Part shown: positions 8,713 through 16,618 of the stretch, one piece after another
Position numbering within the stretch: position 1 is the first letter of the stretch
Layout of the letters: each line of letters begins with the position of its first letter
Assembly (NCBI GenBank): GCA_013288485.1
Contig: JABDBW010000009.1
Coordinates: 1 to 47,246, forward strand
DNA length: 47,246 nt
Reading direction: 5' to 3'
Source: Bacteroidota bacterium
Lineage (GTDB): Bacteria; Bacteroidota; Bacteroidia; Sphingobacteriales; Sphingobacteriaceae
Notes under the pieces: generated by a model
Database searches by the model: none
What the model was told of the DNA's origin: nothing
What the model saw: the letters and a program-made list of their open reading frames with translations, nothing else
Program-made: the position numbers and the translations under genes

Positions 8713-8743
8713 GTTTTATATTCGCTGTAAATTTACAACATAG

Positions 8744-9922
8744 ATGTTTCCAAATCTTTACTACCTGATTGAGTACTTCACAGGGCTCCACATTGAATTA
8801 TTTAAGATTATCCAAACATTTGGTTTTTTCGTGGCAATCGCTTTTATGGCAGGCTACTGGGCTTTTACCGAAGAATTTAAGCGAAAAGAAAAATTAGGTT
8901 ATATCCATCCTTTCGAAAAAACAGTAACCATAGGTAAACCCATTTCCATAGCCGAATTGGCAGGAAATGGCTTGTTTGGATTTGTGTTGGGATATAAAAT
9001 AGTGGATATGGTGCTTAATTTCCATGCTTTGATCGACGATCCGCAGGGTTTTATTCTATCAACCCGCGGTAATTTTATAGGCGGAATTATTTTAGCGGCC
9101 GTATTTGCTTATTGGGCGTATGCCGAAAATAAAAAGCAGCGTTTACCCTTACCAGTAACCAAAAAAATAAAGGTTCACCCACATGAACTGATGGGCAGTA
9201 TATTGATATGGGCGGCCTTTTGGGGATTTGCAGGCGCAAAGTTGTTTAATGGGCTAGAGAATTGGGACGAATTTATGCGCAATCCTTCAGGGATGCTTTT
9301 TGGTACAAGCGGACTTACCTTTTTTGGGGGCTTAATATGCGGTGGAGCGGCTGTTCTTTATATAGCCAATAAACACGGTATCAAACCTTTAACCATGCTG
9401 GATATTGGCGGGCCGGGTATGATGCTGTCTTACGCGGTAGGGCGCATAGGCTGCCAAATGTCGGGCGATGGTGATTGGGGTATTGCAAACCTGTCGCCAA
9501 AACCGCAATGGTTAAGTTGGGCGCCTGATTGGATGTGGGCGTTTAGGTTTCCGCATAATGTTAATGCAGAAGGTGATAAAATTGCAAATTGTACAGAAGG
9601 TAAATATTGCTTTGTGTTACACCAACCGGTATTTCCTACTTCATTTTATGAAACCATAGTATGCCTGCTTTTATTCCTTTTTTTATGGAGCATCCGCGAT
9701 CGCATTAAAATACCGGGCATCATGTTTGGTATATATCTTATTTTGGCCGGCGTTGAGCGCTTTTTGATCGAACTGATACGCGTAAATACCCGCTACGTTG
9801 TGGCAGGCCTATCATTTACCCAGGCCGAATTAATATCAATTTGCCTGGTAATTGGCGGAGCATACCTCATTATATCAGGATTGAACAGGAACAAGAAAGT
9901 AGCGGTTAAGCATGGCCAATAA
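8744..9922 (+). CDS. lgt: Prolipoprotein diacylglyceryl transferase (Lgt)
   Basis: Inner-membrane enzyme that attaches diacylglycerol to the lipobox Cys of prelipoproteins. The Lgt signature region is [17 protein letters not shown], a variant of the GRxGN...E motif, and the late helix carries [11 protein letters not shown]. About seven hydrophobic segments are visible. At 392 aa it is longer than E. coli Lgt (about 290), mainly through an insert around residues 115-150 and the [17 protein letters not shown] segment; this longer form is common in Bacteroidota. It overlaps the gtrA-like gene by 11 bp. A client lipoprotein, the RND adaptor at 15.5 kb, is encoded nearby. Confidence 0.9.
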   Translation: MFPNLYYLIEYFTGLHIELFKIIQTFGFFVAIAFMAGYWAFTEEFKRKEKLGYIHPFEKTVTIGKPISIAELAGNGLFGFVLGYKIVDMVLNFHALIDDPQGFILSTRGNFIGGIILAAVFAYWAYAENKKQRLPLPVTKKIKVHPHELMGSILIWAAFWGFAGAKLFNGLENWDEFMRNPSGMLFGTSGLTFFGGLICGGAAVLYIANKHGIKPLTMLDIGGPGMMLSYAVGRIGCQMSGDGDWGIANLSPKPQWLSWAPDWMWAFRFPHNVNAEGDKIANCTEGKYCFVLHQPVFPTSFYETIVCLLLFLFLWSIRDRIKIPGIMFGIYLILAGVERFLIELIRVNTRYVVAGLSFTQAELISICLVIGGAYLIISGLNRNKKVAVKHGQ

Positions 9923-10400
9923 AAATACCTGGAAAAAAACACTATTAAAGAATCAGGTAGCAAGGTTCGTGCTCTCGGCAGGAATGGGTTTTTTTGTAGA
10001 TATATCTGTTTTTTATTTACTTTATCATAACCTGCTTACTCAAAAAAGATATCACTTTTTTAATTCAGAATTACGTAATTCGACTGTTTCTTTGGTTATA
10101 TCCTATAGTTTAGGCGTGGTAGTTAATTTTTTAATAACTAAATACCTGGTATTTGCCGAATCAAAAACATCATCCTTACAGCAGTTTGTTCGTTTTACTT
10201 TGGTAGCTGTTATTGGCTTTTTTGCTAACTGGGGCGTTATTGATATGCTTATCCACTATTTTCATATGTATCCACCCGTGGCAAGGCCTTTAGCTATGCT
10301 GAGCCTGTTTTTTGCCAGTTTTTTTATTCATAAATTTTTCTCATTTAGCCTATCATTACGACATCATGCAGCTGGAACAGGTAGCAAACCGGGTAATTGA
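9912..10400 (+). CDS. GtrA family membrane protein
   Basis: 162-aa protein with four predicted transmembrane helices (about 18-38, 58-78, 92-112, 125-148), matching the GtrA/DPMS fold, whose members are thought to help flip or position polyprenyl-linked sugars. Family-like text includes [19 protein letters not shown] and [18 protein letters not shown]. It overlaps lgt by 11 bp and the inositol monophosphatase by 35 bp, so the three genes are almost certainly one operon with coupled translation. No glycosyltransferase partner is adjacent, so the substrate is unknown. Confidence 0.85.
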   Translation: MANKNTWKKTLLKNQVARFVLSAGMGFFVDISVFYLLYHNLLTQKRYHFFNSELRNSTVSLVISYSLGVVVNFLITKYLVFAESKTSSLQQFVRFTLVAVIGFFANWGVIDMLIHYFHMYPPVARPLAMLSLFFASFFIHKFFSFSLSLRHHAAGTGSKPGN

Positions 10401-11157
10401 ACTTTCAAAACAAGCCGGTGATTTTATAAGGCAGGAAAGAAAAACGTTCAATACCGATCAGGTAGAATACAAGGGATTAAACGACCTGGTATCATACGTT
10501 GATAAAACTGCAGAAAAGTTAATTGTAGCCGGCCTTGAAAAAATACTTCCCGAAGCAGGTTTTATAACCGAAGAACAAACCAACAACAAAGTAGCCGGGC
10601 GGTATAACTGGGTAATTGACCCGCTTGACGGCACCACTAATTTTATACACGGCCTGCCGGTATTTTCGGTAAGCATTGCCCTTAAAGAATATGACGAACT
10701 GGTTTTAGGCGTGGTATACGAAATTAACCAGGATGAATGTTTTTATGCCTGGAAAGGCGCACCGGCATACCTGAACGGCAAAGAAATTAAAGTAAGCAAA
10801 GCGCCTGCAATTAGCGATAGCCTGATCGCTACCGGTTTTCCATATTATGACTTTGGAAAACAGCCCCAATACATCGAACTATTTACTTACCTGATGAAAA
10901 ACTGCCATGGTTTGCGCCGTTTAGGTTCAGCCGCGGTTGATTTGGCCTATACCGCCGCCGGCCGGTTTGATGCCTACTACGAATACAACCTAAACGCCTG
11001 GGATGCCGCCGCCGGAATAGTGATAGTAAAACAAGCCGGGGGCCATGTAGTAAACTTTAAAGGCGGTGATGAGGTATTGGATACGCGTGAGTTACTGGCT
11101 ACTAATGGTAAGTTCACAGGTGAGATGCTCGAAGTTATTCAGCAGTATTTCAAATAA
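10366..11157 (+). CDS. Inositol monophosphatase family protein
   Basis: Mg-dependent phosphatase of the IMPase/SuhB family, 263 aa. Metal-binding motif 1 is D85-P-L-D88-G-T-T-N-F, preceded by the EEQ motif near residue 66; motif 2 is NAWDAAAGIVIVKQAGG with D213. The start at ATG 10366 gives [20 protein letters not shown], the normal N-terminus. A longer reading from 10312 would add 18 residues from the hydrophobic end of gtrA and is rejected. It is the last gene of the lgt operon, followed by a hairpin terminator. Natural substrates may include inositol-1-phosphate or other sugar phosphates. Confidence 0.93.
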   Translation: MQLEQVANRVIELSKQAGDFIRQERKTFNTDQVEYKGLNDLVSYVDKTAEKLIVAGLEKILPEAGFITEEQTNNKVAGRYNWVIDPLDGTTNFIHGLPVFSVSIALKEYDELVLGVVYEINQDECFYAWKGAPAYLNGKEIKVSKAPAISDSLIATGFPYYDFGKQPQYIELFTYLMKNCHGLRRLGSAAVDLAYTAAGRFDAYYEYNLNAWDAAAGIVIVKQAGGHVVNFKGGDEVLDTRELLATNGKFTGEMLEVIQQYFK

Positions 11158-11158
11158 A

Positions 11159-11188
11159 AAAAGGATCACACATCAGTGCAATCCTTTT
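11159..11188. terminator. Hairpin between convergent genes
   Basis: AAAAGGAT (11159-11166) pairs with ATCCTTTT (11181-11188) across a 14-nt loop, with A and T runs on the flanks so it could work in both directions between the phosphatase and the NifU-domain gene. Confidence 0.6.
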
Positions 11189-11209
11189 AAATCTGTGTAA
11201 TCTAAATAA

Positions 11210-11758
11210 TTACAATGCCTCAGATACCACTTCGGTAACTTCAGGAACCATACGTTTAAGCAAGTTCTCAATACCCGATTTTAGGGTGATAATTGATGAC
11301 GGGCACCCGCTGCATGAACCGCGCAGTTCAACAGTAACCACACCTGCGTCGAACGAACGATAGGAGATAGCGCCGCCATCCTGCTCAACGGCCGGACGCA
11401 CATAATCATTTAATATTTGCTGAATTTTTATTTCGGTATCGGTTCCTTCAAAATTCACTTCTTCCTGCTCTTCCAGCTGAACCTGTAACTCGGCTTCAAC
11501 CGCGCCTTTTACAAACTCTTTCAGTATTGGTTCCACATCATCCCATTCGGTACCTTCGGTTTTGGTAACAGTAACAAAATTGCTGGCGAAGAATACACCG
11601 TTAACAAATGAAAATTTATAGAGTTCCTTTGCGAAAGGTGATTTTTCGGCGCTTTCCTTAGTAGCGTAATCCACACTGCCATTTATCAGCAACTTGTTCA
11701 CAATGAACTTCATGGTTGCCGGGTTGGGAGTCGATTCGGTATATACGTTGATATTCAT
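11210..11758 (-). CDS. NifU/Nfu-type iron-sulfur carrier protein
   Basis: 182-aa Fe-S scaffold or carrier that hands clusters to apo-enzymes. The N-terminal Nfu_N domain (about 1-88) opens NVYTESTPNPATMKFIVNK. The C-terminal NifU domain (about 108-180) contains RPAVEQDGGAI and the cluster-binding C149-x2-C152 in GSCSGCPSSIITLK. A Glu-rich linker (about 92-108) joins the domains. The order is that of mitochondrial NFU1-type proteins. It is a stand-alone gene; [4Fe-4S] clients such as MtaB are encoded nearby, but no direct link is shown. Confidence 0.92.
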   Translation of the reverse strand: MNINVYTESTPNPATMKFIVNKLLINGSVDYATKESAEKSPFAKELYKFSFVNGVFFASNFVTVTKTEGTEWDDVEPILKEFVKGAVEAELQVQLEEQEEVNFEGTDTEIKIQQILNDYVRPAVEQDGGAISYRSFDAGVVTVELRGSCSGCPSSIITLKSGIENLLKRMVPEVTEVVSEAL

Positions 11759-11852
11759 CTTTATCTTTCTATTTGAATAAACAAAGTTAGGCAGGTTTTT
11801 GATTTATAGGTTACTATTTAATAGTTATGACGACTGAATGACTTTGTACTTA

Positions 11853-11922
11853 AAGCTGAAAGCCAAAAGCAAAAAGTCCAAAGCTTTTTTTCGCTTTCTG
11901 CTTTTAGCTTTGCGCTTTTAGC
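11853..11922. repeat. Inverted array of AAAGC words directly behind purB
   Basis: The left arm (11853-11885) repeats AAAGC-like words; the right arm (11891-11922) is its mirror with AGCTTT/GCTTTT words. Aligned by eye, AGCT, AAAGC, AAAGC, AAAAG and AAAGC blocks agree, with differences falling in the 1-4 nt between words. The right arm ends at the purB stop codon (11923). As RNA it would form a long imperfect hairpin and may end the purB message. Confidence 0.6.
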
Positions 11923-13266
11923 TCAAATTCCTGTATAATTCAAAGGTGTTATTCTTTTGATCTCCTCTTTAATCGCATCACCCACCTGCAAAGTGTCCAC
12001 AAACTCAGCAATGGTTTGCGCGTTGACGTGCGTATTGGTGCGTGTAAGCTCTTTCAAAGCCTCGTAAGGGTTGGGGTAACCCTCACGCCTCAATATGGTT
12101 TGTATAGCTTCTGCAACTACCGCCCAGTTAGCATCTAAATGAGAACTGATCACTGCCTCGTTCAGCAATAACTTATTTAAACCTTTTACGGTTGATCTGA
12201 TGGCTATTAAAGTATGCGCAACAGGCACGCCTATGTTACGTAATACGGTTGAATCGGTGAGGTCACGCTGCAACCTTGAAACAGGCAGCTTGGCGGCCAA
12301 ATGCTCAAACAGCGCGTTGGCTAAACCCAGGTTTCCTTCCGAGTTTTCAAAATCAATCGGGTTAACCTTATGCGGCATGGCCGATGAGCCTATTTCGCCC
12401 GCTTTTATTTGCTGCTTAAAATAGTTCATTGATATGTATGCCCACATATCCCTGTCAAGGTCTATAAGAATTGTATTTATCCTTTTTAACGCGTCGCATT
12501 GCGCGGCAAAATTATCGTAATGCTCTATTTGGGTAGTGAATTGCGAGCGGTTCAAACCAAGCGTATCGTTCACAAAACTATCGCCGAATGCTTTCCAGTC
12601 AATTTTCGGGTAGGCTATATGGTGCGCGTTAAAATTACCTGTAGCCCCGCCAAATTTGGCTGATGACGGTATTTGCCTTAGCTGGTGCAATTGATTTTCC
12701 AGGCGCTCAATAAACACCTGTATCTCTTTTCCCAAACGGGTAGGCGACGCGGCCTGACCGTGGGTATGGGCCAGCATGGGTACTTTGTCCCATTCGACAG
12801 CATATTTTTTAAGCAGGTTAACCAATTCATTAATAGCGGGATAGTAAACCTCGTTCAATGCCAGTTTAAAAGTATAGGGTATAGCGGTATTATTAATATC
12901 CTGCGAGGTTAAGCCGAAATGGATAAACTCTTTATAGGCCTGTAGGTTCAACACATCGAACTTTTGTTTGATGAAGTATTCAACCGCTTTAACATCATGA
13001 TTGGTTATTTTCTCTATATCTTTTATACTTTGCGCATCCGTGTCGGTAAAATTTCTGTATATATCCCGTAACTTTTCGGGCACATTTTTATCTAAATTTT
13101 GTAATTGCGGCAATGGGTGCCGGTGCAGGGCTATGAAATATTCGATCTCAACAAATACCCGGTATTTGATCAGAGCGTATTCCGAAAAATATTCGCCAAG
13201 TTTAGCGGTAGTATTCCGGTAGCGGCCATCAATAGGGGATATTGCAGAAAGAGGTGTGAGTGTCAT
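11923..13266 (-). CDS. purB: Adenylosuccinate lyase
   Basis: Fumarase-superfamily enzyme acting twice in purine synthesis: SAICAR to AICAR plus fumarate, and adenylosuccinate to AMP plus fumarate. The protein is 447 aa. The superfamily signature GSSAMPHKVNPIDFENSEGN is intact, as are THGQAASPTRLGKE and the N-terminal SAISPIDGRYR. The start is ATG 13266 (MTLTPLSAISPIDGRY); an upstream in-frame ATG at 13344 would add 26 residues with no homology-like content and would lie upstream of the -7 box at 13289. It diverges from the TetR gene of the efflux operon. Confidence 0.95.
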   Translation of the reverse strand: MTLTPLSAISPIDGRYRNTTAKLGEYFSEYALIKYRVFVEIEYFIALHRHPLPQLQNLDKNVPEKLRDIYRNFTDTDAQSIKDIEKITNHDVKAVEYFIKQKFDVLNLQAYKEFIHFGLTSQDINNTAIPYTFKLALNEVYYPAINELVNLLKKYAVEWDKVPMLAHTHGQAASPTRLGKEIQVFIERLENQLHQLRQIPSSAKFGGATGNFNAHHIAYPKIDWKAFGDSFVNDTLGLNRSQFTTQIEHYDNFAAQCDALKRINTILIDLDRDMWAYISMNYFKQQIKAGEIGSSAMPHKVNPIDFENSEGNLGLANALFEHLAAKLPVSRLQRDLTDSTVLRNIGVPVAHTLIAIRSTVKGLNKLLLNEAVISSHLDANWAVVAEAIQTILRREGYPNPYEALKELTRTNTHVNAQTIAEFVDTLQVGDAIKEEIKRITPLNYTGI

Positions 13267-13281
13267 GGTTGGTAATTTACG

Positions 13282-13289
13282 CAAAGGTA
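13282..13289 (-). promoter_or_regulatory. -7 promoter box of purB
   Basis: On the minus strand, TACCTTTG matches TAnnTTTG and lies 15 nt before the purB ATG at 13266. No clear TTG was found at the -33 position. The location supports the shorter PurB start. Confidence 0.45.
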
Positions 13290-13358
13290 ACAATTTCAAA
13301 ATAAATAGCTTTTTTGAGGTATAACACAAACTGTCGGTAAACATATGTTAAAAACTTT

Positions 13359-13403
13359 TTTCAAATGGAAACTTTGAAATCTAAAAATGTTTCCATAGTT
13401 TTG
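13359..13403 (+). promoter_or_regulatory. Promoter with overlapping palindromic operators for the TetR/RND operon
   Basis: A -33 TTTG (13373-13376) and a -7 TAGTTTTG (13396-13403) are separated by 19 nt, a near-ideal Bacteroidota promoter. Two inverted repeats cover it: TTTCAAA-N7-TTTGAAA (13359-13379), and ATGGAAAC-N16-GTTTCCAT (13365-13396) with perfect 8-bp arms. Such placement fits autorepression by the TetR protein encoded just downstream. Transcription would start at or within a few bases of the ATG at 13408. Confidence 0.6.
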
Positions 13404-13407
13404 ACCA

Positions 13408-14028
13408 ATGAAGTCAATGGTTCAGACCGATAGGATAATACAAGGGGGTGAGGACCTGTTTTTACAAGCAGGGATAAAAAGCGTAACCATGGATGATATT
13501 GCCAAACATTTAGGCATGTCAAAAAAAACCATATACCAGTTCTTTAAGGATAAAAACGAGTTGGTACTGGCGCTGGTAAAGAAAAAGCTGCAGGATGATG
13601 AAGACCAGATGTGTGCCATTATCGGTAAATCGGGGAATGTGATCGAAGAGATGATCAATATGATGAAATGCTCGGAAGAAATATTTTCAAGGATCAACCC
13701 CATTGTGATACATGACCTGCAAAAATATCACCCTGAAGCCTGGAAACAGTTCCAGGATTTTAAGGCACATGTATTGGTCCATACTTTAGAAGAGCTTTTA
13801 ACAAAAGGCATTAACCAGGGGTACATAAGGCCCGAGATTGATGTAAAAATAATAGCAAGAATGCGTGTTTCACAGGTAGAAATGGGATTTAATACAGCTT
13901 TGTTCCCCATAGCCGATTTTAGTACCTGGAAGGTACAGTACCAGTTTTTAGAGCATTTTAATTATGGTATTTGTACGTTGAAGGGTTACAAACTGTTAAA
14001 TCAATTTAAAAATATACCGAATGAATAA
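13408..14028 (+). CDS. TetR/AcrR family regulator of the adjacent RND efflux operon
   Basis: 206-aa DNA-binding repressor. The helix-turn-helix is at about residues 24-50 (GIKSVTMDDIAKHLGMSKKT followed by IYQFFKDKNELV), the standard TetR N-terminal pattern. The ligand-binding C-terminal domain is divergent, as usual. It is the first gene of a unit with the TolC, adaptor and pump genes (57 bp to the next gene), and its promoter carries perfect inverted repeats, so autoregulation and control of efflux are likely. The start at 13408 is chosen; an ATG at 13417 (Met4) is an alternative that would leave a short leader. The inducer is unknown. Confidence 0.9.
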   Translation: MKSMVQTDRIIQGGEDLFLQAGIKSVTMDDIAKHLGMSKKTIYQFFKDKNELVLALVKKKLQDDEDQMCAIIGKSGNVIEEMINMMKCSEEIFSRINPIVIHDLQKYHPEAWKQFQDFKAHVLVHTLEELLTKGINQGYIRPEIDVKIIARMRVSQVEMGFNTALFPIADFSTWKVQYQFLEHFNYGICTLKGYKLLNQFKNIPNE

Positions 14029-14084
14029 TTTCCTGCTGACATAAGGTTGTCAAAACCGGTAAGTTAATTTGAATGAAATAAAAA

Positions 14085-15467
14085 ATGAAACATCAAACCA
14101 AACACAATATCATAACAATGAAATATATTTTTTTAACAGCTACCTTAATATGTACCATAACTTTAGGTGGGTATGCGCAACAGGCACCAGCGCCAAACTT
14201 TAGCCTGGCCGATTGTATAAGATACGCCTACGAACACCAGGATTCGGTAAAAAACGCGGGGCTTGACGTAAAAAGCGCCGAGTATAAAGTAAAGGAAACC
14301 ATTGGCACCGGCTTGCCCCAGGTAAACGGCACAGCATCGTTCCAGGATTTTCTGAAACCGCCGGCGTCAGTTGGCCCCAACATTTTTGTTACCCCGATAG
14401 ATCTGAAAGCCCCGTTGATCCAATTTCCGTTTGGAGCTGTTAAGTACAACAATACCTATTCTATTCAGGCGAGCCAGTTGTTGTTCAGCGGAACTTTTAT
14501 AGTGGGTTTGGAGGCTGTTAAAACTTTTAAAGAACTTTCGCAACGCAGTTTGGTTCGTTCAAAAATTGAAACCAATGTTAATGTAACCAAAGCATATTAC
14601 CAGGTATTGGTAAGCAATGAGCAGATAAAACTGCTGGATGCCAATATTGCCCAGCTAAAACAGCAGTTTGATCAAACTACCCAGCAAAACAAACAAGGCT
14701 TTGTTGAAAAAATTGATGTTGACCGCCTGGCTGTTCAATACAACAACCTGGTTACCAATAGGGATAATGTTGCCCGTGCCCTGGTATTGAATTACGAAAT
14801 GCTTAAGTTCCAGATGGGAATGCCCATACAACAGGAGATAACCTTAACCGATAAACTGGAGAGTATAAATTTAGATCAAAAGGTTGCACAAAATACTATT
14901 GATACCGCATTTTATCATAACCGGATAGAATATAAGTTATTAGAAACCAATGTAAAACTTAACCAGTTGGATGTAAAAAGCAAAAAAGCAGCTTACCTGC
15001 CCACATTTGTTTTAACCGGAGGTTTTGGGGATGTGTTCCAGGAAAATCAAATGAAATACTTGTATAACCATGGTTACCCTAACAGCTATATTGGGGTAAA
15101 TTTAAGTATCCCGATATTTAGCGGGGGGCAGCGCGTTAACCAGTTACGACAAACAGAGATCAATGTACAAAAAGCGCAAAATGATCTGTACAATGTTAGA
15201 AACGCGCTCAATTTACAGGCAAGCGCCGCGCAGATCATGTTTGATAACAGCATACAATCGCTGAATAACCAAAAGCGCAGTCGCGAACTGGCCCAGGAAG
15301 TATTACGGGTATCAAAAATTAAATACGCGCAGGGGGTGGGTTCAAGCATTGAGGTTACACAGGCGCAAACCGAATTGGAAAACGCGGATAATCAATATAT
15401 ACAGGCGCTATACAATGCTTTAATAAACAAAGTAGACCTGGAAAAGGCATACGCACACATTAACTAA
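14085..15467 (+). CDS. TolC-family outer-membrane efflux protein
   Basis: Outer-membrane channel of a tripartite efflux pump, about 460 aa. An N-terminal signal peptide (hydrophobic core FLTATLICTITLGG, cleavage near GYAQ-QA) precedes the first OEP repeat, which begins NFSLADCIRYAYEHQDSVKNA; the second repeat begins around residue 290. Long amphipathic helices (for example LLDANIAQLKQQFDQTTQQN) match the periplasmic alpha-barrel. The start may be ATG 14085 or ATG 14118; the latter (MKYIFLTATL) gives a more compact signal peptide, while the former has a more A-rich leader. It lies 24 bp before the adaptor gene. Confidence 0.92.
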   Translation: MKHQTKHNIITMKYIFLTATLICTITLGGYAQQAPAPNFSLADCIRYAYEHQDSVKNAGLDVKSAEYKVKETIGTGLPQVNGTASFQDFLKPPASVGPNIFVTPIDLKAPLIQFPFGAVKYNNTYSIQASQLLFSGTFIVGLEAVKTFKELSQRSLVRSKIETNVNVTKAYYQVLVSNEQIKLLDANIAQLKQQFDQTTQQNKQGFVEKIDVDRLAVQYNNLVTNRDNVARALVLNYEMLKFQMGMPIQQEITLTDKLESINLDQKVAQNTIDTAFYHNRIEYKLLETNVKLNQLDVKSKKAAYLPTFVLTGGFGDVFQENQMKYLYNHGYPNSYIGVNLSIPIFSGGQRVNQLRQTEINVQKAQNDLYNVRNALNLQASAAQIMFDNSIQSLNNQKRSRELAQEVLRVSKIKYAQGVGSSIEVTQAQTELENADNQYIQALYNALINKVDLEKAYAHIN

Positions 15468-15491
15468 ACTCAACAACTTTATACCATAAAA

Positions 15492-16595
15492 ATGAAAAAA
15501 TTAGTATACATACCAGCCCTTGTGTTTTTGGCAGCATGTTCGCCAAAACCAAAAGATAAAGCAACAGAATTGGCCGATCTTAAAAAACAGGCGGCCGAAA
15601 TAAACTCAAAAATTGCCGCGCTGCAAGGCTCAACAGGCACCCAGGATTCAACCAAAAGTATCGATGTAAGCGCTTTGCCGGTAAAGGCGGGCAAGTTTAC
15701 CCATTATGTTGATATACAGGGTAAAATTGACGCGAAGGATAACGTAATGGCCTATCCGCAATCGCCGGGTGTAATTACCAGTATCTATATTAAACCCGGT
15801 GATCACGTTCATCGCGGGCAGGTTTTGGTGCAGCTGGATAACAGCGTATTAAAAGAAAACATATCACAAGCCGAAACCCAGGCAGCATTGGCGCATACTT
15901 TATTTCAGCGCCAAAAAAACCTATGGGATCAAAAAATAGGTACCGAAGTGCAGTATTTGCAGGCGCAAACGCAAATGCAAAGCGCCGATAAGCAAATATC
16001 CATGCTTCGCCAGCAAGCCGATCTTTACCGCATTACTTCGCCAATTGATGGCAGCATTGACCAGATGGACCTGAAAATGGGCCAGGTGGCACAACCGGGT
16101 GTTACAGGTATACGCATTGTAAATGCTGATAACCTGAAAGTTAAGGCCGATGTTCCTGAATCATACGCGAGCCGTATAAACCAGGGTGATAATGTAAAGG
16201 TACTGGTGCCCGATGCTAACGACTCATTAACTACCAAACTGACTTTTGTGGCCAAAGTAATTGACCCAACATCACGCAGCTTTGCTATCGAGATCGCTTT
16301 ACCGTCGCGCAGAACCCTCCGCCCTAACATGACCGCGACAATAAAAATTGCCGATTATAGCAGCAACAGTGCTATTGTTATTCCGTTAAACACGGTTCAA
16401 AAATCAGAACAGGGCGATTACGTATTTGTTAACGAAAACGGTATTGCCAAACGTAAAAATATTAAAGTTGGCTCAAGCTATGGCGGTTTATCTGAAATAG
16501 TATCAGGCCTGGCTCAAGGCGACCAGGTAATAACTGCCGGCGCCAGCGACCTTGAAGATGGTGACAAAGTAAGAATTATACAGTCGGTTAATTAA
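15492..16595 (+). CDS. RND efflux periplasmic adaptor (membrane fusion) lipoprotein
   Basis: 367-aa adaptor linking the pump and the TolC-like channel. The signal peptide ends in the lipobox FLAAC, so Cys16 should be lipidated, consistent with Lgt encoded nearby. A short coiled coil (about 24-45) precedes the conserved core. The biotinyl-lipoyl halves contain YPQSPGVITSIYIKPGDHVHRGQVLVQLDN and LYRITSPIDGSIDQMDLKMGQ, flanking an alpha-helical hairpin (about 120-170). Beta-barrel and membrane-proximal domains follow (VIPLNTVQKSEQGDYVFV). It sits between the tolC-like and pump genes in the same operon. Confidence 0.93.
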   Translation: MKKLVYIPALVFLAACSPKPKDKATELADLKKQAAEINSKIAALQGSTGTQDSTKSIDVSALPVKAGKFTHYVDIQGKIDAKDNVMAYPQSPGVITSIYIKPGDHVHRGQVLVQLDNSVLKENISQAETQAALAHTLFQRQKNLWDQKIGTEVQYLQAQTQMQSADKQISMLRQQADLYRITSPIDGSIDQMDLKMGQVAQPGVTGIRIVNADNLKVKADVPESYASRINQGDNVKVLVPDANDSLTTKLTFVAKVIDPTSRSFAIEIALPSRRTLRPNMTATIKIADYSSNSAIVIPLNTVQKSEQGDYVFVNENGIAKRKNIKVGSSYGGLSEIVSGLAQGDQVITAGASDLEDGDKVRIIQSVN

Positions 16596-16618
16596 TCACA
16601 CTAAAAATTTGATCTAAA

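Noticed and set aside
10312..10365. Upstream start for the inositol monophosphatase
   Set aside because: The extension merely reads the gtrA 3' end in another frame; the family begins at 10366.
13267..13344. N-terminal extension of PurB
   Set aside because: The extra 26 residues do not look like the family and lie upstream of the -7 box; the family N-terminus starts at 13266.
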